From: Aquimonas voraii
GTDB lineage: Bacteria; Pseudomonadota; Gammaproteobacteria; Xanthomonadales; Xanthomonadaceae
Direction: 5' to 3'
Length of the DNA stretch: 64,000 bases
Assembly (NCBI RefSeq): GCF_900101825.1
Contig: NZ_FNAG01000015.1
Span: 1-64,000, forward strand
Positions within the stretch are counted from its first letter, which is position 1, and the number at the start of each line of letters is the position of its first letter. A program made the translations under genes and the position numbers. The notes under the pieces were generated by a model that worked only from the letters and a program-made list of their open reading frames with translations, was not told the origin of the DNA and searched no databases. This document shows positions 42,618 to 51,629 of the stretch, in pieces.

Positions 42618-43231
42618 TGGCCGATGGCAACGCGCTCGACGCAACCCTGTTCCCACCGCTCGTGCCTGCGCCTCGGTTCGGGAGCCTGTCGCAACTCCAG
42701 CCCGGCCAGAAGCGATTCTTGGGTGCCTGCGACGGCCTCTACGTTGAGGCGCGCTCGGCGGCGATGCGACTGCGGCTCAAGGTCGCGAACGCCGTCCTTC
42801 CGTTCGGTCCGCTTGCCGCGCAGGTGGAGCTGGACGCGGGCCCAGTGCCCCGAGCCCTGCTTCGGGAGTTCGTCGAGCAGGCGCACGCACAGGCGGAGCG
42901 CGAGGTCGCCGCTGCCATCGTGCTGGATGGGGAGGGTGTGTACCGGCTGCACTGGCCGGAGGTGGAGGCGGCCAGCGCCGGCCACATCCGGTATCGAGAC
43001 ACGCTCGATGACGCACGGCTTGTGTTCGATCTACACAGCCACGCATCCGGCCCAGCGTTCTTCAGTCGCACGGACGATGCAAGTGACCTTTCTCGGCCAG
43101 GGCCGTACTTCGCCCTGGTCGTTGGCCGCTGCGACGAGCCCGATCCCGAGATCGTTGGCCGCGCGGTCCTCCCACCCTATCTGCAGCCGCTGCCGCTCGC
43201 ATGGCTGATCGAACACGGAGTGCTCGCCTGA
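42617..43231 (+). CDS. PRTRC system protein A, JAB/JAMM-type isopeptidase
   Basis: 204 residues. The C-terminal domain carries a complete JAMM motif, H-S-H-A-S-G-P-A-F-F-S-R-T-D (about 140-153), i.e. HxH, seven residues, S, two residues, D, with an acidic residue available upstream. JAMM proteases cut ubiquitin-like proteins from targets using zinc. The N-terminal half (LFPPLVPAPRFGSLSQLQPG) fits PRTRC_A. It is coupled at both ends: ATG in the TGATG with B, and stop in TGATG with ThiF. No ubiquitin-like substrate gene is visible nearby. Confidence 0.85.
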   Translation: MADGNALDATLFPPLVPAPRFGSLSQLQPGQKRFLGACDGLYVEARSAAMRLRLKVANAVLPFGPLAAQVELDAGPVPRALLREFVEQAHAQAEREVAAAIVLDGEGVYRLHWPEVEAASAGHIRYRDTLDDARLVFDLHSHASGPAFFSRTDDASDLSRPGPYFALVVGRCDEPDPEIVGRAVLPPYLQPLPLAWLIEHGVLA

Positions 43232-44010
43232 TGCCCGACCAGCCCTTCTTTCTGCCCGAGCGCTGGGCCGACCATCGCGTGCAGATCACCGTCATCGGCG
43301 CGGGCGGCACCGGCTCGCAGTTCCTTGACCAGCTTGCGAGTCTCGAGTCGACGCTCACCCGTCTCGGCCATCCCGGCTTCGAGGTCGTTGTCTACGATGG
43401 CGATGCCGTTTCACCCGCCAACGTGGGTCGGCAGCGCTTCACGGCTGTGGATGTTGGTCTCAACAAGGCCCAGATCCTGGTCCACCGGATCAACCTGTTC
43501 TACGGCCTCGACTGGCAAGCCCAACCCCGGCACCTCGATCCCACCGCCCTGCCGTGGGTCGACCTGGTGGTGACGTGCGTCGACAAGGCCCTGTTCCGGG
43601 TGCAGCTGGGCGAGGCGCATGCGGAGCGTCACTCCGGTGCCCTGTGGCTCGACTTCGGCAACGGCGCGGATCGCGGCAACGTGGTGCTCGGCCACCTTGG
43701 GCGGGGCGACCGCGGCGGCCTGCGCCTGCCCAACGTGCTCGACCTCTACCCCGAACTGGCCGACATGGAAGCGGCCGATGCCGAGCAGCCGAGCTGCAGC
43801 ACGGAGGAAGCGATTCGCCGTCAGGCGTGGCCTGTCAATCGAATCGCGGCCATGATCGGTGCAGAGCTTCTCTGGACCCTTTTCCGCGAGGGGCGCATAG
43901 AGACGCACGGGGCATTCTTCAGCCTGGCGCCGATGCGGGTCCAGCCGCTGGCGATCGACCCGGAGGCGTGGGCATTCATGGGACTTCAGACGCCCCCAAG
44001 CATCAAGTAA
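43231..44010 (+). CDS. PRTRC ThiF-family E1-like adenylyltransferase
   Basis: 259 residues. Nucleotide-binding ITVIGAGGTGSQ (about 19-30), then YDGDAVSPANVGRQRF (about 55-70) with the Arg and Asp used in adenylation, LVVTCVDKALFR, and Cys of EQPSCSTEEA (about 190) at the E1 catalytic position. This would activate the C-terminus of a ubiquitin-like protein. It lies 73 bp before the Shango-like TerB gene, on the same strand, and may be co-transcribed with it. Confidence 0.9.
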   Translation: MPDQPFFLPERWADHRVQITVIGAGGTGSQFLDQLASLESTLTRLGHPGFEVVVYDGDAVSPANVGRQRFTAVDVGLNKAQILVHRINLFYGLDWQAQPRHLDPTALPWVDLVVTCVDKALFRVQLGEAHAERHSGALWLDFGNGADRGNVVLGHLGRGDRGGLRLPNVLDLYPELADMEAADAEQPSCSTEEAIRRQAWPVNRIAAMIGAELLWTLFREGRIETHGAFFSLAPMRVQPLAIDPEAWAFMGLQTPPSIK

Positions 44011-44083
44011 GGTTGACTCGTTTGCCACGCTCGGGTCGCGAGCGCAAACGGGGCAGACTCAATCAGGGGACGAGACATAGAGC

Positions 44084-46648
44084 ATGGCCAAGCGCAGTGG
44101 AAACCTAAGCATAGGCGCGCTGATCGTTGTGGTCGCTATCCTGATCTGGATACCGAAAGAGGTTTGGATCGCGGTGGCGGTCGTGGGCGCCATCGGCGCT
44201 GCGATTTACTTGCTGCAGAAGAACAACAGCAGACGTGCAAATCCAAAGCGAGGCAAGGCAACGTCTAACGAGTCGGAGAAGACCCTCGCTCAGATGATGT
44301 CGGAACAGAAGCGATTCTCGGAGTCGGTTAGCAAGAGAGTCTCCAAGCAGCCCACGCAGTTGCCCGGGAAATCTGTGGAGACGGAGGGCTCCTCGACCGA
44401 CCTGGTCAAGACCACCACTGCGGACGCCGGGCGCAGCGTAACGCTCACCATTGATGTGGCAGGCATAGCGGCGCGTGTTCTGGACCGCGGCCAGCGCGGG
44501 GACATCGCGCTGAGGTCTGCCGAACGCGCCGATTTTGCTGGCGACCAACCCGGAGCAAAGAGCGGTCGTGTTGCGACACACGGTGCCAGAGCGCTGCAGT
44601 GGATGCCCTTCGATACCCCGGTCCGTACGGAACGCGTTTCGATTGGACGGGGCGGTTTCTATGTGTGCGACGGCGAATCAGGGTTCGGCGCGGCGGTGGA
44701 CACGCGCCTGCCCATCAGCAAACGGACGCCAGATTGGTCTGGCCAGGGCATCTACTACTTTCCCCGCTATGCGCAGCTGAGCCCTCAGCAGCGCGAGGCC
44801 TTCCTCGGCTTCCTGCACGGCACCCGGCGGGAAAGACACATCAACGCCGGTTACGTTTGGTTGTACATCTACAACCTCGAGCGGCGCGCGTTGGTTGACC
44901 CGCCCGCTGAGATACCTCTCGCCGAGCGCCTATGGCTCGTCAGCGAGCTGACCGAGCTTCTGGAGAACTACGGCGAGGGCGACCAGGAGCAGAACTATCA
45001 GGCCCTCTCGTACGGCCGCTACCTGCCAACCCTTATCTCGGTGGCGCGCGTCCGCCTTCTTGGTCCACCGCCTTATGAAGCTCCGCCCTGGCCTCCTGTC
45101 CGCCACCTAGACGAAGGGGCGCTCCTGCTGGGTTTGGGCCGCGCCACGATGGAGTCGCGCTTGTCGCCTGAGTGGGCCTACCAGTGGGCATACGCCAGTC
45201 ATCCTCCGGTGTCCTATGCCCCTTGGAAGGTCGTCGAAGAGGAGCTGAAGACTCTGTTCGTCCGGCGATACCGAGAGCGCCATGCGGAGGGCATCGTTCT
45301 CAAACAGCCGGTGTCTTCGCGCACCCTCAAGCTTGAGCACCGCTTTGCATATGAGAGCACTCAGGTCTGTCGGGTCGACGCGCAGGTGCCTGACGTCAGC
45401 AAGCTGACGCGGCCGGTGAAGCCACTCCTCGACCTTCTGCTGGAGGTCATGGCCGAGTTGGAGCCGCTTCGCAAGGCGCGTCGCAGCTCGACGGCCACAC
45501 GAGAAGCGGTTCTTGCGGCCTACCCCGCGTCTCTCGTCGAGGCTCAACTGCCGGACGCGCTGAAGGACGCGCTCGCCCGCTTGGAAGTCCATTTCGCTGG
45601 CGGATCGTTGGCACATGTTCGCACCGAAGACATCTACCGGGCCCTCGGCATAGCGCTACCAAACAGCCAAGACAAGCGCGGTGCTGCCCGACTTGGACAC
45701 ATTCTCGGCCTTGTGCGTATTGGCATGGAGCCCGACCCTCGCTTTGAGGGATCCACCCCTGGTTCTCACGTTGTCCTGTTTAGGCTTAGCAGCCTGGGGG
45801 CCACGGGACCTTCGTCGAGCTATGGCTTCGCGCTCTTGGTTGCCCAAGCCGGTAGACATCTCGCTGAAGCTTCCGAGGGGCAGTCCAGCGCTGAGCGCGA
45901 CACCCTTCTAAATCTCGTGCGCACCCGTTTCGGCCTTGCGGCCGACGAGGCGGCGCGCCTTGAGGCACATATCGCCTTCGTTGATGCCTATGCATCCAAG
46001 GTCACGAAGTTGGACAGTCGCATCCGAGCGCTGCCAGAGTCGGATCGGCACGCATTGGCCAAAGCCCTACTTGAAATCGCCGCCGCAGACGGCCGCGTGG
46101 ACCCTGCCGAGGTTCGCGCGCTGGAGAAGCTGTACAAGTCTTTGCAGATCCCTCCGGATTCTCTCCACGCCGATCTGCATGCCGTGCTCGCCGGGTCGAC
46201 ATCAGATCGGGTCACCTTGCGCGCGGAAAATGCGCCCACGTCACCGGCTGTGCGCATCAGCGAGGAAAGCCTGGCTCGAAAGCTGGAGGAGACCGTGCGT
46301 GTTCAAGCCATGCTGCACGAAATCTTTGCTGACGAAGAATCGGAGCGAGGGCACGTGCTGGCGAAGCCATCTAGTCCTCCGCCAATGGCCGAGAGCGATG
46401 CAACGATGGATGGCCTCAATCCCACTGCTGCTCGGGTTCTCCGAGCGCTGCTGTCGAAAGGAGCGGAACGATGGGATCGGGTGTCCTGGGATGCCCTCTG
46501 CGAAGAGCATGCGGTTCTCCCTGATGGCACATTGGAAGCCATCAACGAGTGGAGTTGCGAAAAGGTGGGAGAGGCGTTGCTTGAGGGCGACGATCCTTTG
46601 GAACTCAACGACTACGCCAGCACTGAGCTTGGTCTGAAAGAGGATTGA
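44084..46648 (+). CDS. Shango-type TerB-domain protein (SngA-like)
   Basis: 854 residues. N-terminal hydrophobic segment about 9-42 (GALIVVVAILIWIPKEVWIA then VAVVGAIGAAIYLL) anchors it in the membrane. TerB-N domain at about 185-300 (GGFYVCDGESGFGAAVDTRL, GIYYFPRYAQLSPQQREAFL); TerB domain at about 650-705 (LAKALLEIAAADGRVDPAEV); TerB-C at about 780-854 ending DPLELNDYASTEL. The order TerB protein, BrxD-like ATPase, DExH helicase is that of the three-gene Shango anti-phage system. Naming follows my recollection of Shango gene order. Confidence 0.8.
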   Translation: MAKRSGNLSIGALIVVVAILIWIPKEVWIAVAVVGAIGAAIYLLQKNNSRRANPKRGKATSNESEKTLAQMMSEQKRFSESVSKRVSKQPTQLPGKSVETEGSSTDLVKTTTADAGRSVTLTIDVAGIAARVLDRGQRGDIALRSAERADFAGDQPGAKSGRVATHGARALQWMPFDTPVRTERVSIGRGGFYVCDGESGFGAAVDTRLPISKRTPDWSGQGIYYFPRYAQLSPQQREAFLGFLHGTRRERHINAGYVWLYIYNLERRALVDPPAEIPLAERLWLVSELTELLENYGEGDQEQNYQALSYGRYLPTLISVARVRLLGPPPYEAPPWPPVRHLDEGALLLGLGRATMESRLSPEWAYQWAYASHPPVSYAPWKVVEEELKTLFVRRYRERHAEGIVLKQPVSSRTLKLEHRFAYESTQVCRVDAQVPDVSKLTRPVKPLLDLLLEVMAELEPLRKARRSSTATREAVLAAYPASLVEAQLPDALKDALARLEVHFAGGSLAHVRTEDIYRALGIALPNSQDKRGAARLGHILGLVRIGMEPDPRFEGSTPGSHVVLFRLSSLGATGPSSSYGFALLVAQAGRHLAEASEGQSSAERDTLLNLVRTRFGLAADEAARLEAHIAFVDAYASKVTKLDSRIRALPESDRHALAKALLEIAAADGRVDPAEVRALEKLYKSLQIPPDSLHADLHAVLAGSTSDRVTLRAENAPTSPAVRISEESLARKLEETVRVQAMLHEIFADEESERGHVLAKPSSPPPMAESDATMDGLNPTAARVLRALLSKGAERWDRVSWDALCEEHAVLPDGTLEAINEWSCEKVGEALLEGDDPLELNDYASTELGLKED

Positions 46649-46650
46649 GA

Positions 46651-48042
46651 ATGTCGGTCGACAAGCGAATCAGCCCACGTGATCGAGACAGCGTGCTGCA
46701 GGCTCTCCGAGCTGGCGTGGTTCCCCGCCGAGGCATCCAGCACATCCAGGTCGGGCGAGAGTCTGAGGTTCGCGCGCTCCTGCGGGACATCGAGCGCATC
46801 GCTGACGGCGGAGCCGCCATTCGATTCGTCGTTGGTAGCTATGGCTCAGGAAAGACGTTCTTCCTTCAGTTGGTGCGAAGCATCGCGCTGGAGAAGGGGC
46901 TGGTTGCACTGACTGCCGACCTCAACCCGGACAGGCGCCTGTTCGGGTCTGGAGGTTCGGCCCGGTCTCTCTACACAGAGTTGGCTCGAAACGTTGCAAC
47001 ACGGACCAAACCGGACGGAGGCGCGATGGCGAGCGTCGTTGAGCGCTTCGTCAACACGGCGCTGCAGGAGCACCAGGCGGGCGGCCGCCCCATGCGCGAG
47101 CTGATCGACGAGCGCCTCCAGCGTCTTTCAGAACTGGTCATGGGCTATGACTTCGCAACAGTCATTGAGCGCTACTACCACGGCCACGACCAAGGTAACG
47201 AGCAACTCAAGACTGACGCCGTGCGTTGGCTTCGAGGCGAGTTCTCAACGGTTACCGATGCCCGCAAGGCCCTCGGTGTTCGCGCCTTCATCGACGATGA
47301 CAACATCTACGACGCCCTGAAGCTCTTCGCACGGTTCACCCGGCTCGCTGGGTATGGCGGCGCTCTCATCGGCCTGGATGAGCTGGTGAATCTCTACAAG
47401 CTCCCGAACGCGCAGAGCAGGGCGTCTAACTATGAGCAGATCCTGCGGATACTCAATGACGCGCTTCAGGGATCGGCAGAACACCTGGGAGTGCTCTTGG
47501 GTGCAACGCCGGAGACGATCAGTGATCCTAGAAGGGGGCTCTACTCGTACCAGGCTCTGCAGTCCCGACTCGCGGAGAATACGTTCGCGGCCAAGCACGG
47601 AGTCGCAGATTTCGGTGGACCAGTGGTGCGTCTTGCGAACCTTGAGCCCGAAGATCTGTTGGTGCTGTTGATCAAGTTGCGCGATCTCTCCGGGTCTGGT
47701 GTTGCCCATGTCACCAACGATCACATCAGGGCGTTCCTCGCCTTCTGTAACGACCGCATCGGTGCGGCCTACTTCCAGAGTCCGCGAGCGAGCGTCCGGG
47801 CCTTTCTGGACCTGCTCGCTGTCGCGGAAGCGCGGCCCGATATTCCGATGAGCGCGCTGCTAGAAGGCGTTGATCTGACCGACGATGCGACCTCGCAGGA
47901 CGAGGGCTTGCCCAGCGAAGAGGCGGATGGCGCAGATGCGGGGGGTACGGCTGGGCTCGCTCAGCAGACGACAACGTCTCCGTCGTCCGTCGCACAGCCT
48001 CGATCATCGGCAGAGGACGATTTGAGCAGCTTCAAGTTGTAG
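46651..48042 (+). CDS. Shango-type BrxD/DUF2791-like ATPase (SngB-like)
   Basis: 463 residues. N-terminus SPRDRDSVLQALRAGVVPRR GIQHIQVGRESEV, then P-loop VVGSYGSGKTFFLQ (about 60-73) and Walker B ALIGLDELVNL (about 236-246). The whole protein follows the DUF2791/BrxD ATPase pattern seen in BREX and Shango. The ATG at 46651 lies two bases after the TerB stop and is preceded by AGAGG, so translation is linked. The tail (about 410-463) is Ala/Thr/Ser-rich and low complexity. Confidence 0.85.
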   Translation: MSVDKRISPRDRDSVLQALRAGVVPRRGIQHIQVGRESEVRALLRDIERIADGGAAIRFVVGSYGSGKTFFLQLVRSIALEKGLVALTADLNPDRRLFGSGGSARSLYTELARNVATRTKPDGGAMASVVERFVNTALQEHQAGGRPMRELIDERLQRLSELVMGYDFATVIERYYHGHDQGNEQLKTDAVRWLRGEFSTVTDARKALGVRAFIDDDNIYDALKLFARFTRLAGYGGALIGLDELVNLYKLPNAQSRASNYEQILRILNDALQGSAEHLGVLLGATPETISDPRRGLYSYQALQSRLAENTFAAKHGVADFGGPVVRLANLEPEDLLVLLIKLRDLSGSGVAHVTNDHIRAFLAFCNDRIGAAYFQSPRASVRAFLDLLAVAEARPDIPMSALLEGVDLTDDATSQDEGLPSEEADGADAGGTAGLAQQTTTSPSSVAQPRSSAEDDLSSFKL

Positions 48043-48046
48043 CCCC

Positions 48047-50359
48047 ATGGCGGGTTTCGATTCCCTCGACTTTGCCGTTCAACAGTGGATCTGGCAGCAA
48101 GGCTGGAGGCAGTTGCGGCTCATCCAGTCGGAAGCCATAGAGCCGATCTTGGCGCGCACCAGCGACGTCCTCATCGCGGCTCCCACGGCCGGCGGCAAGA
48201 CCGAGGCGGCGTTCCTGCCAATTGCGAGCCGTCTGGCGCGCAGGCAGCACGAGGGCGTACTGGCGCTGGCCGTGTCTCCGCTGAAGGCGCTCATCAATGA
48301 CCAGGCCCGACGGTTGGAGCACCTGTTCGAAGCCGTGGACATTCGGGTCCAGCCGTGGCACGGAGATGTCAGCAAGGGCCGCACGGGATACTGGAAGAAT
48401 CCAGCGCAGGTCCTGCTGATCACGCCCGAGAGTCTGGAGGCGATGCTGATGCGTCGCGCCGGAGACGTTGCCCAGATCTTCCCGCGTCTTGAGTATGTGG
48501 TGGTCGATGAGCTCCATGCTTTCATGGGCACCACGCGCGGCGCTCAGATGCTCTCGCTGCTGCGCCGCCTGGAGTGGCTCGCTGGATGCCGTCCAACCCG
48601 GGTAGGCCTGTCGGCAACGCTCGGAGATCTGGGGCTTGCCGCGAGATATCTGAGGCCAGGCTCGACGACGCCGGCTCAGATAATCCAAGGCGAGTCAGCA
48701 GGAGCAGAGATTCGCATTGGCATGTTGACGGTCGTACCGGAAAGCCCCGTCTGCGCCGGGCAAGAGGACCAGGCGGAAGAGGCTTCTGAGGACAACGAGC
48801 CCTTCACGCCATCGCCGCCGCCAGCAACGCTGGCAGAAGCTGAAGCGCTGGCAGCTGCTCAAGCGGCTGCGGACGAATCCGCGGTGCTGACTGGGTTGTC
48901 GCGCATCGCAGATCACCTCTTTGCGAAGACACGTGGCCAAACCAACCTGGTCTTCGCGAACGCCCGATCGAGGGTCGAGCTGCTCACCGATGAGCTCGTC
49001 GCGCGGGCTGAAACCTTGGGGTTGCCGATCGAGGCCTTCGCCCATCACGGCAGCTTGTCGCGCGAGCATCGAGCTCTGGTCGAGACACGGCTACGCGAAG
49101 GGCAGCTGCCAACGACCGTTGTTTGCACTTCAACCCTCGAGCTTGGCATCGACATTGGCGATGTCGATGCCGTTGCCCAGATCGGCCCGGCACCCACGGT
49201 ATCCGCCCTCAAGCAGCGCGTCGGACGCTCAGGCAGACGCCTCGGCCAAGTGCAGACGCTTCGCCAGTATGTGGATCTCACGCGGTACGCCGGCCGTTTC
49301 GAGGTGCTCGCGTCCCTTAGGCTTCCGCTGCTGCAAAGCGTCGCGACGGTGGAGGGCTTGCTTGAAGGCCAGTTCGAGACACCGAATGACCGCGACTGGC
49401 ACCTCTCTACGCTGGTCCAGCAGGTACTCTCGCGAATCGTGCAGGGCAATCGCGGGGAGCGAGCACAAGACCTCTACCGGGAGTTGTGCGCGGAAACGGG
49501 ACCTTTTGGTGCCGTATCCGCCGCTGTGTTCTCCGAGGTCCTGCGCGCCATGGGCTCGCGAGAGCTGATTGAGCAGCTCAGCGACGGTGCCCTGTTGCTG
49601 GGGCGGGTCGGAGAGGCGCTGACCTCCCACTACAGCTTCTACGCGACCTTCATGACCCCTGATGAGTACCGCGTCATCGCGCAGGGGGGAAAGGTACTTG
49701 GGGCCCTACCTATCGAAGTGCCCATCTCAGAGGGGCAGCTCATTGTTCTGGCTGGCAGGCGCTGGCGTGTGCTCACTATCGATCCGTCCGAAAAGCTGCT
49801 CATCGTAGAGCCGGGTCCGCGTGGCCGGCCTCCCGGCTTTGGTGGAGGGGCCGGCACAGTTGGGGCGTGGGTGCACCAACGCATGCGAGTGTTGCTTGAG
49901 GCCTCGCACTATCCTGTCTTCTTGGATCCGACGGGGCGTGATGAACTGGATGCAGCGCGGCGGGCTTATGGCCTCGTGGAGCTGCAACATCGCCGGGTCT
50001 TGGATCAAGGCGATAGTGTTGCGGTCTTCCATTGGGCAGGCTCCGCCACCGGCGCTACGCTTGCAGCCCTGCTCGCGGATCGCGGGCTTGAAGTTGAGCA
50101 AGCAGGACCTGCCGTCATGTCACATGGCGCAACGCGAGACGAAGTGGTCAAGGCCTTGGTGCAGGTTCTGGAAGATCTTCCCATCACGGCCCAGGCGATC
50201 GCGGACGTCTTCGTTCCGTTCCCGGAGCACAAGTTCGATGAGTTTCTGACCCCGTCGCTGCTACAGCGTAGCTATGCGCAACGCCACGTCGACATCGATG
50301 CGCTCAGGAGCGCGCTTGGGCAGTGTCTCAGTGCTGAGCCGGAGGGTAGTCGAGCATGA
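48047..50359 (+). CDS. Shango-type Lhr-like DExH helicase (SngC-like)
   Basis: 770 residues. Walker A APTAGGKTEAAFLP (about 45-58), motif Ia AVSPLKALIND, DELHAF box VVDELHAFMGTTRG (about 152-165), SATLGD, then RecA2 with NLVFANARSRVE, HHGSLSREHR, STLELGIDIGDVD and QRVGRSGRR (motif VI). The C-terminal about 300 residues are a helical and beta domain as in Lhr/BrxHI helicases. An acidic insert (about 235-280) separates the RecA lobes. The gene begins 5 bp after the ATPase stop. Complete. Confidence 0.88.
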   Translation: MAGFDSLDFAVQQWIWQQGWRQLRLIQSEAIEPILARTSDVLIAAPTAGGKTEAAFLPIASRLARRQHEGVLALAVSPLKALINDQARRLEHLFEAVDIRVQPWHGDVSKGRTGYWKNPAQVLLITPESLEAMLMRRAGDVAQIFPRLEYVVVDELHAFMGTTRGAQMLSLLRRLEWLAGCRPTRVGLSATLGDLGLAARYLRPGSTTPAQIIQGESAGAEIRIGMLTVVPESPVCAGQEDQAEEASEDNEPFTPSPPPATLAEAEALAAAQAAADESAVLTGLSRIADHLFAKTRGQTNLVFANARSRVELLTDELVARAETLGLPIEAFAHHGSLSREHRALVETRLREGQLPTTVVCTSTLELGIDIGDVDAVAQIGPAPTVSALKQRVGRSGRRLGQVQTLRQYVDLTRYAGRFEVLASLRLPLLQSVATVEGLLEGQFETPNDRDWHLSTLVQQVLSRIVQGNRGERAQDLYRELCAETGPFGAVSAAVFSEVLRAMGSRELIEQLSDGALLLGRVGEALTSHYSFYATFMTPDEYRVIAQGGKVLGALPIEVPISEGQLIVLAGRRWRVLTIDPSEKLLIVEPGPRGRPPGFGGGAGTVGAWVHQRMRVLLEASHYPVFLDPTGRDELDAARRAYGLVELQHRRVLDQGDSVAVFHWAGSATGATLAALLADRGLEVEQAGPAVMSHGATRDEVVKALVQVLEDLPITAQAIADVFVPFPEHKFDEFLTPSLLQRSYAQRHVDIDALRSALGQCLSAEPEGSRA

Positions 50360-51024
50360 CTATGGAGCTTGCGAATTGGCTAATCGAGACGCTCCCATCG
50401 AGCGGGACAGATCTGTTCAACCCGTGGCGCAACCGTTGCAACTTCGACACTCCAACCAATGGGCCCGAGGCAAGGTTGGCGCGACTTGCCGCTCACCTGA
50501 ACTGCGATGCCCGATGGATCCTGGTGGGCGAAGCGCCCGGATACCAGGGGTGCCGATATACCGGGGTTGCATTCACCAGTGAGCGCCTTCTGCTGGAAGG
50601 GCAGGTTCCAAGGCAGAGTGTTCCAGAGGGACGCCTCGTACACCGCGCCCGTCCATTCTCCGAACCCAGCGCGACGCTGGTCTACCGAGCGCTTTACCGG
50701 GCGGGAATCGCAGAGACAACAGTTCTTTGGAACGCGCTGCAACTTCACCCACACCGATGTGGAAAGCCGTGGACGAATCGCCCACCAACGCCGAGTGAGC
50801 TCGCCCTCGGAACGGAGTCACTGAAGCGTCTAGTGCAGGCGTTCCCTCGCGCCAACGTTATCGCGGTGGGGCGCAAGGCTGAGGCATTGGTGGCTTCAAG
50901 CGGAGTACGCGCGGTCGCGGCGATTCGACATCCTGCGAACGGCGGCGCTTCACTCTTCACCCACGGCTTGATCAGACTTGTCGATCACAGGGAGCCATCC
51001 CAGTTCGCGGGAGCGCGGGTCTGA
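50356..51024 (+). CDS. Uracil-DNA glycosylase-like protein coupled to the Shango operon
   Basis: 222 residues. WILVGEAPGYQGCRYTG (about 55-71) with FTSERLLLEG is the motif-1 loop of the UDG superfamily (G-E-A-P-x-x-x-G-x-x-x-T-G), VLWNALQLHPHR is the central strand with the Asn, and RHPANGG (about 190-196) is the C-terminal motif with His and Pro. The ATG overlaps the helicase TGA (ATGA), so it is translated with the helicase. It could remove modified bases from invading DNA or repair the plasmid. A fourth gene is not part of the Shango definition as I know it. Confidence 0.75.
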   Translation: MTMELANWLIETLPSSGTDLFNPWRNRCNFDTPTNGPEARLARLAAHLNCDARWILVGEAPGYQGCRYTGVAFTSERLLLEGQVPRQSVPEGRLVHRARPFSEPSATLVYRALYRAGIAETTVLWNALQLHPHRCGKPWTNRPPTPSELALGTESLKRLVQAFPRANVIAVGRKAEALVASSGVRAVAAIRHPANGGASLFTHGLIRLVDHREPSQFAGARV

Positions 51025-51137
51025 GAATGTCAACGCAGTCTCCCCATCGCGCGTCTGGTGAGGCTGACGGACGCACTCGCAACGTGCGCAGCGAAACGCA
51101 AATTGCCTTGTGCTGAGGTCCCGAGCATCGTTTCCAC

Positions 51138-51617
51138 ATGACCCCTCTCACCGTCACCTTCGCTCAGAAAGAACAGGTCAAGGCACTCGGGGCGCGCTGG
51201 GATAGCGTTAATCGGGTGTGGTTCGTCCCAGATGGCATGGACCTGGCCCCGTTCGCTGCTTGGCTCCCGCGCGCCGCGGGGCCTATCACAGCTCCCATCG
51301 GGCTCCGCGCAGCGACGCCAATCCGCAGCGCAAGCGTCGGCGATGGAGCGACGTCGCCCGAACCCGTTGCAATCGCTCCGGATGGAGCCACGGGCCTGCC
51401 ACTGTCGAGCTACCTCCAGAGCATCGGAGCGGTGGTGAAGGCGCACTGCGCCACGCCGACATGGGTGATCGCCGAAGTCAGCGAGTGCAACCGTAGAGGC
51501 GCACACCTATACCTGACGCTGGCCGAGCTCGACGCTCGGGGAAACGCTGCTGCGAAGGTGGCGGCAAAGGCCTTCAGCGTGGAAGCGCGTAGCTGGTGGA
51601 AGCGCTTCGCCACCCCT
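51138..51617 (+). pseudogene. xseA: Exonuclease VII large subunit XseA, N-terminal part (truncated)
   Basis: Residues 1-50 (LTVTFAQKEQVKALGARWDS, WFVPDGMDLAPFAAWL) are a DUF5710 domain; about 85-158 (LPLSSYLQSIGAVVKAHCAT, WVIAEVSECNRRGAHLYLTL) is the first half of the XseA N-terminal OB fold. Similarity stops near 51610, where the sequence becomes the 3' end of the leftward gene ending at 51630. The continuation lies at 33116-34408 on the minus strand. The joined protein would be DUF5710-OB-catalytic domain. The frame continuing to 51968 is artefact. Confidence 0.8.
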
Positions 51618-51629
51618 CTTGAAGGCAGC

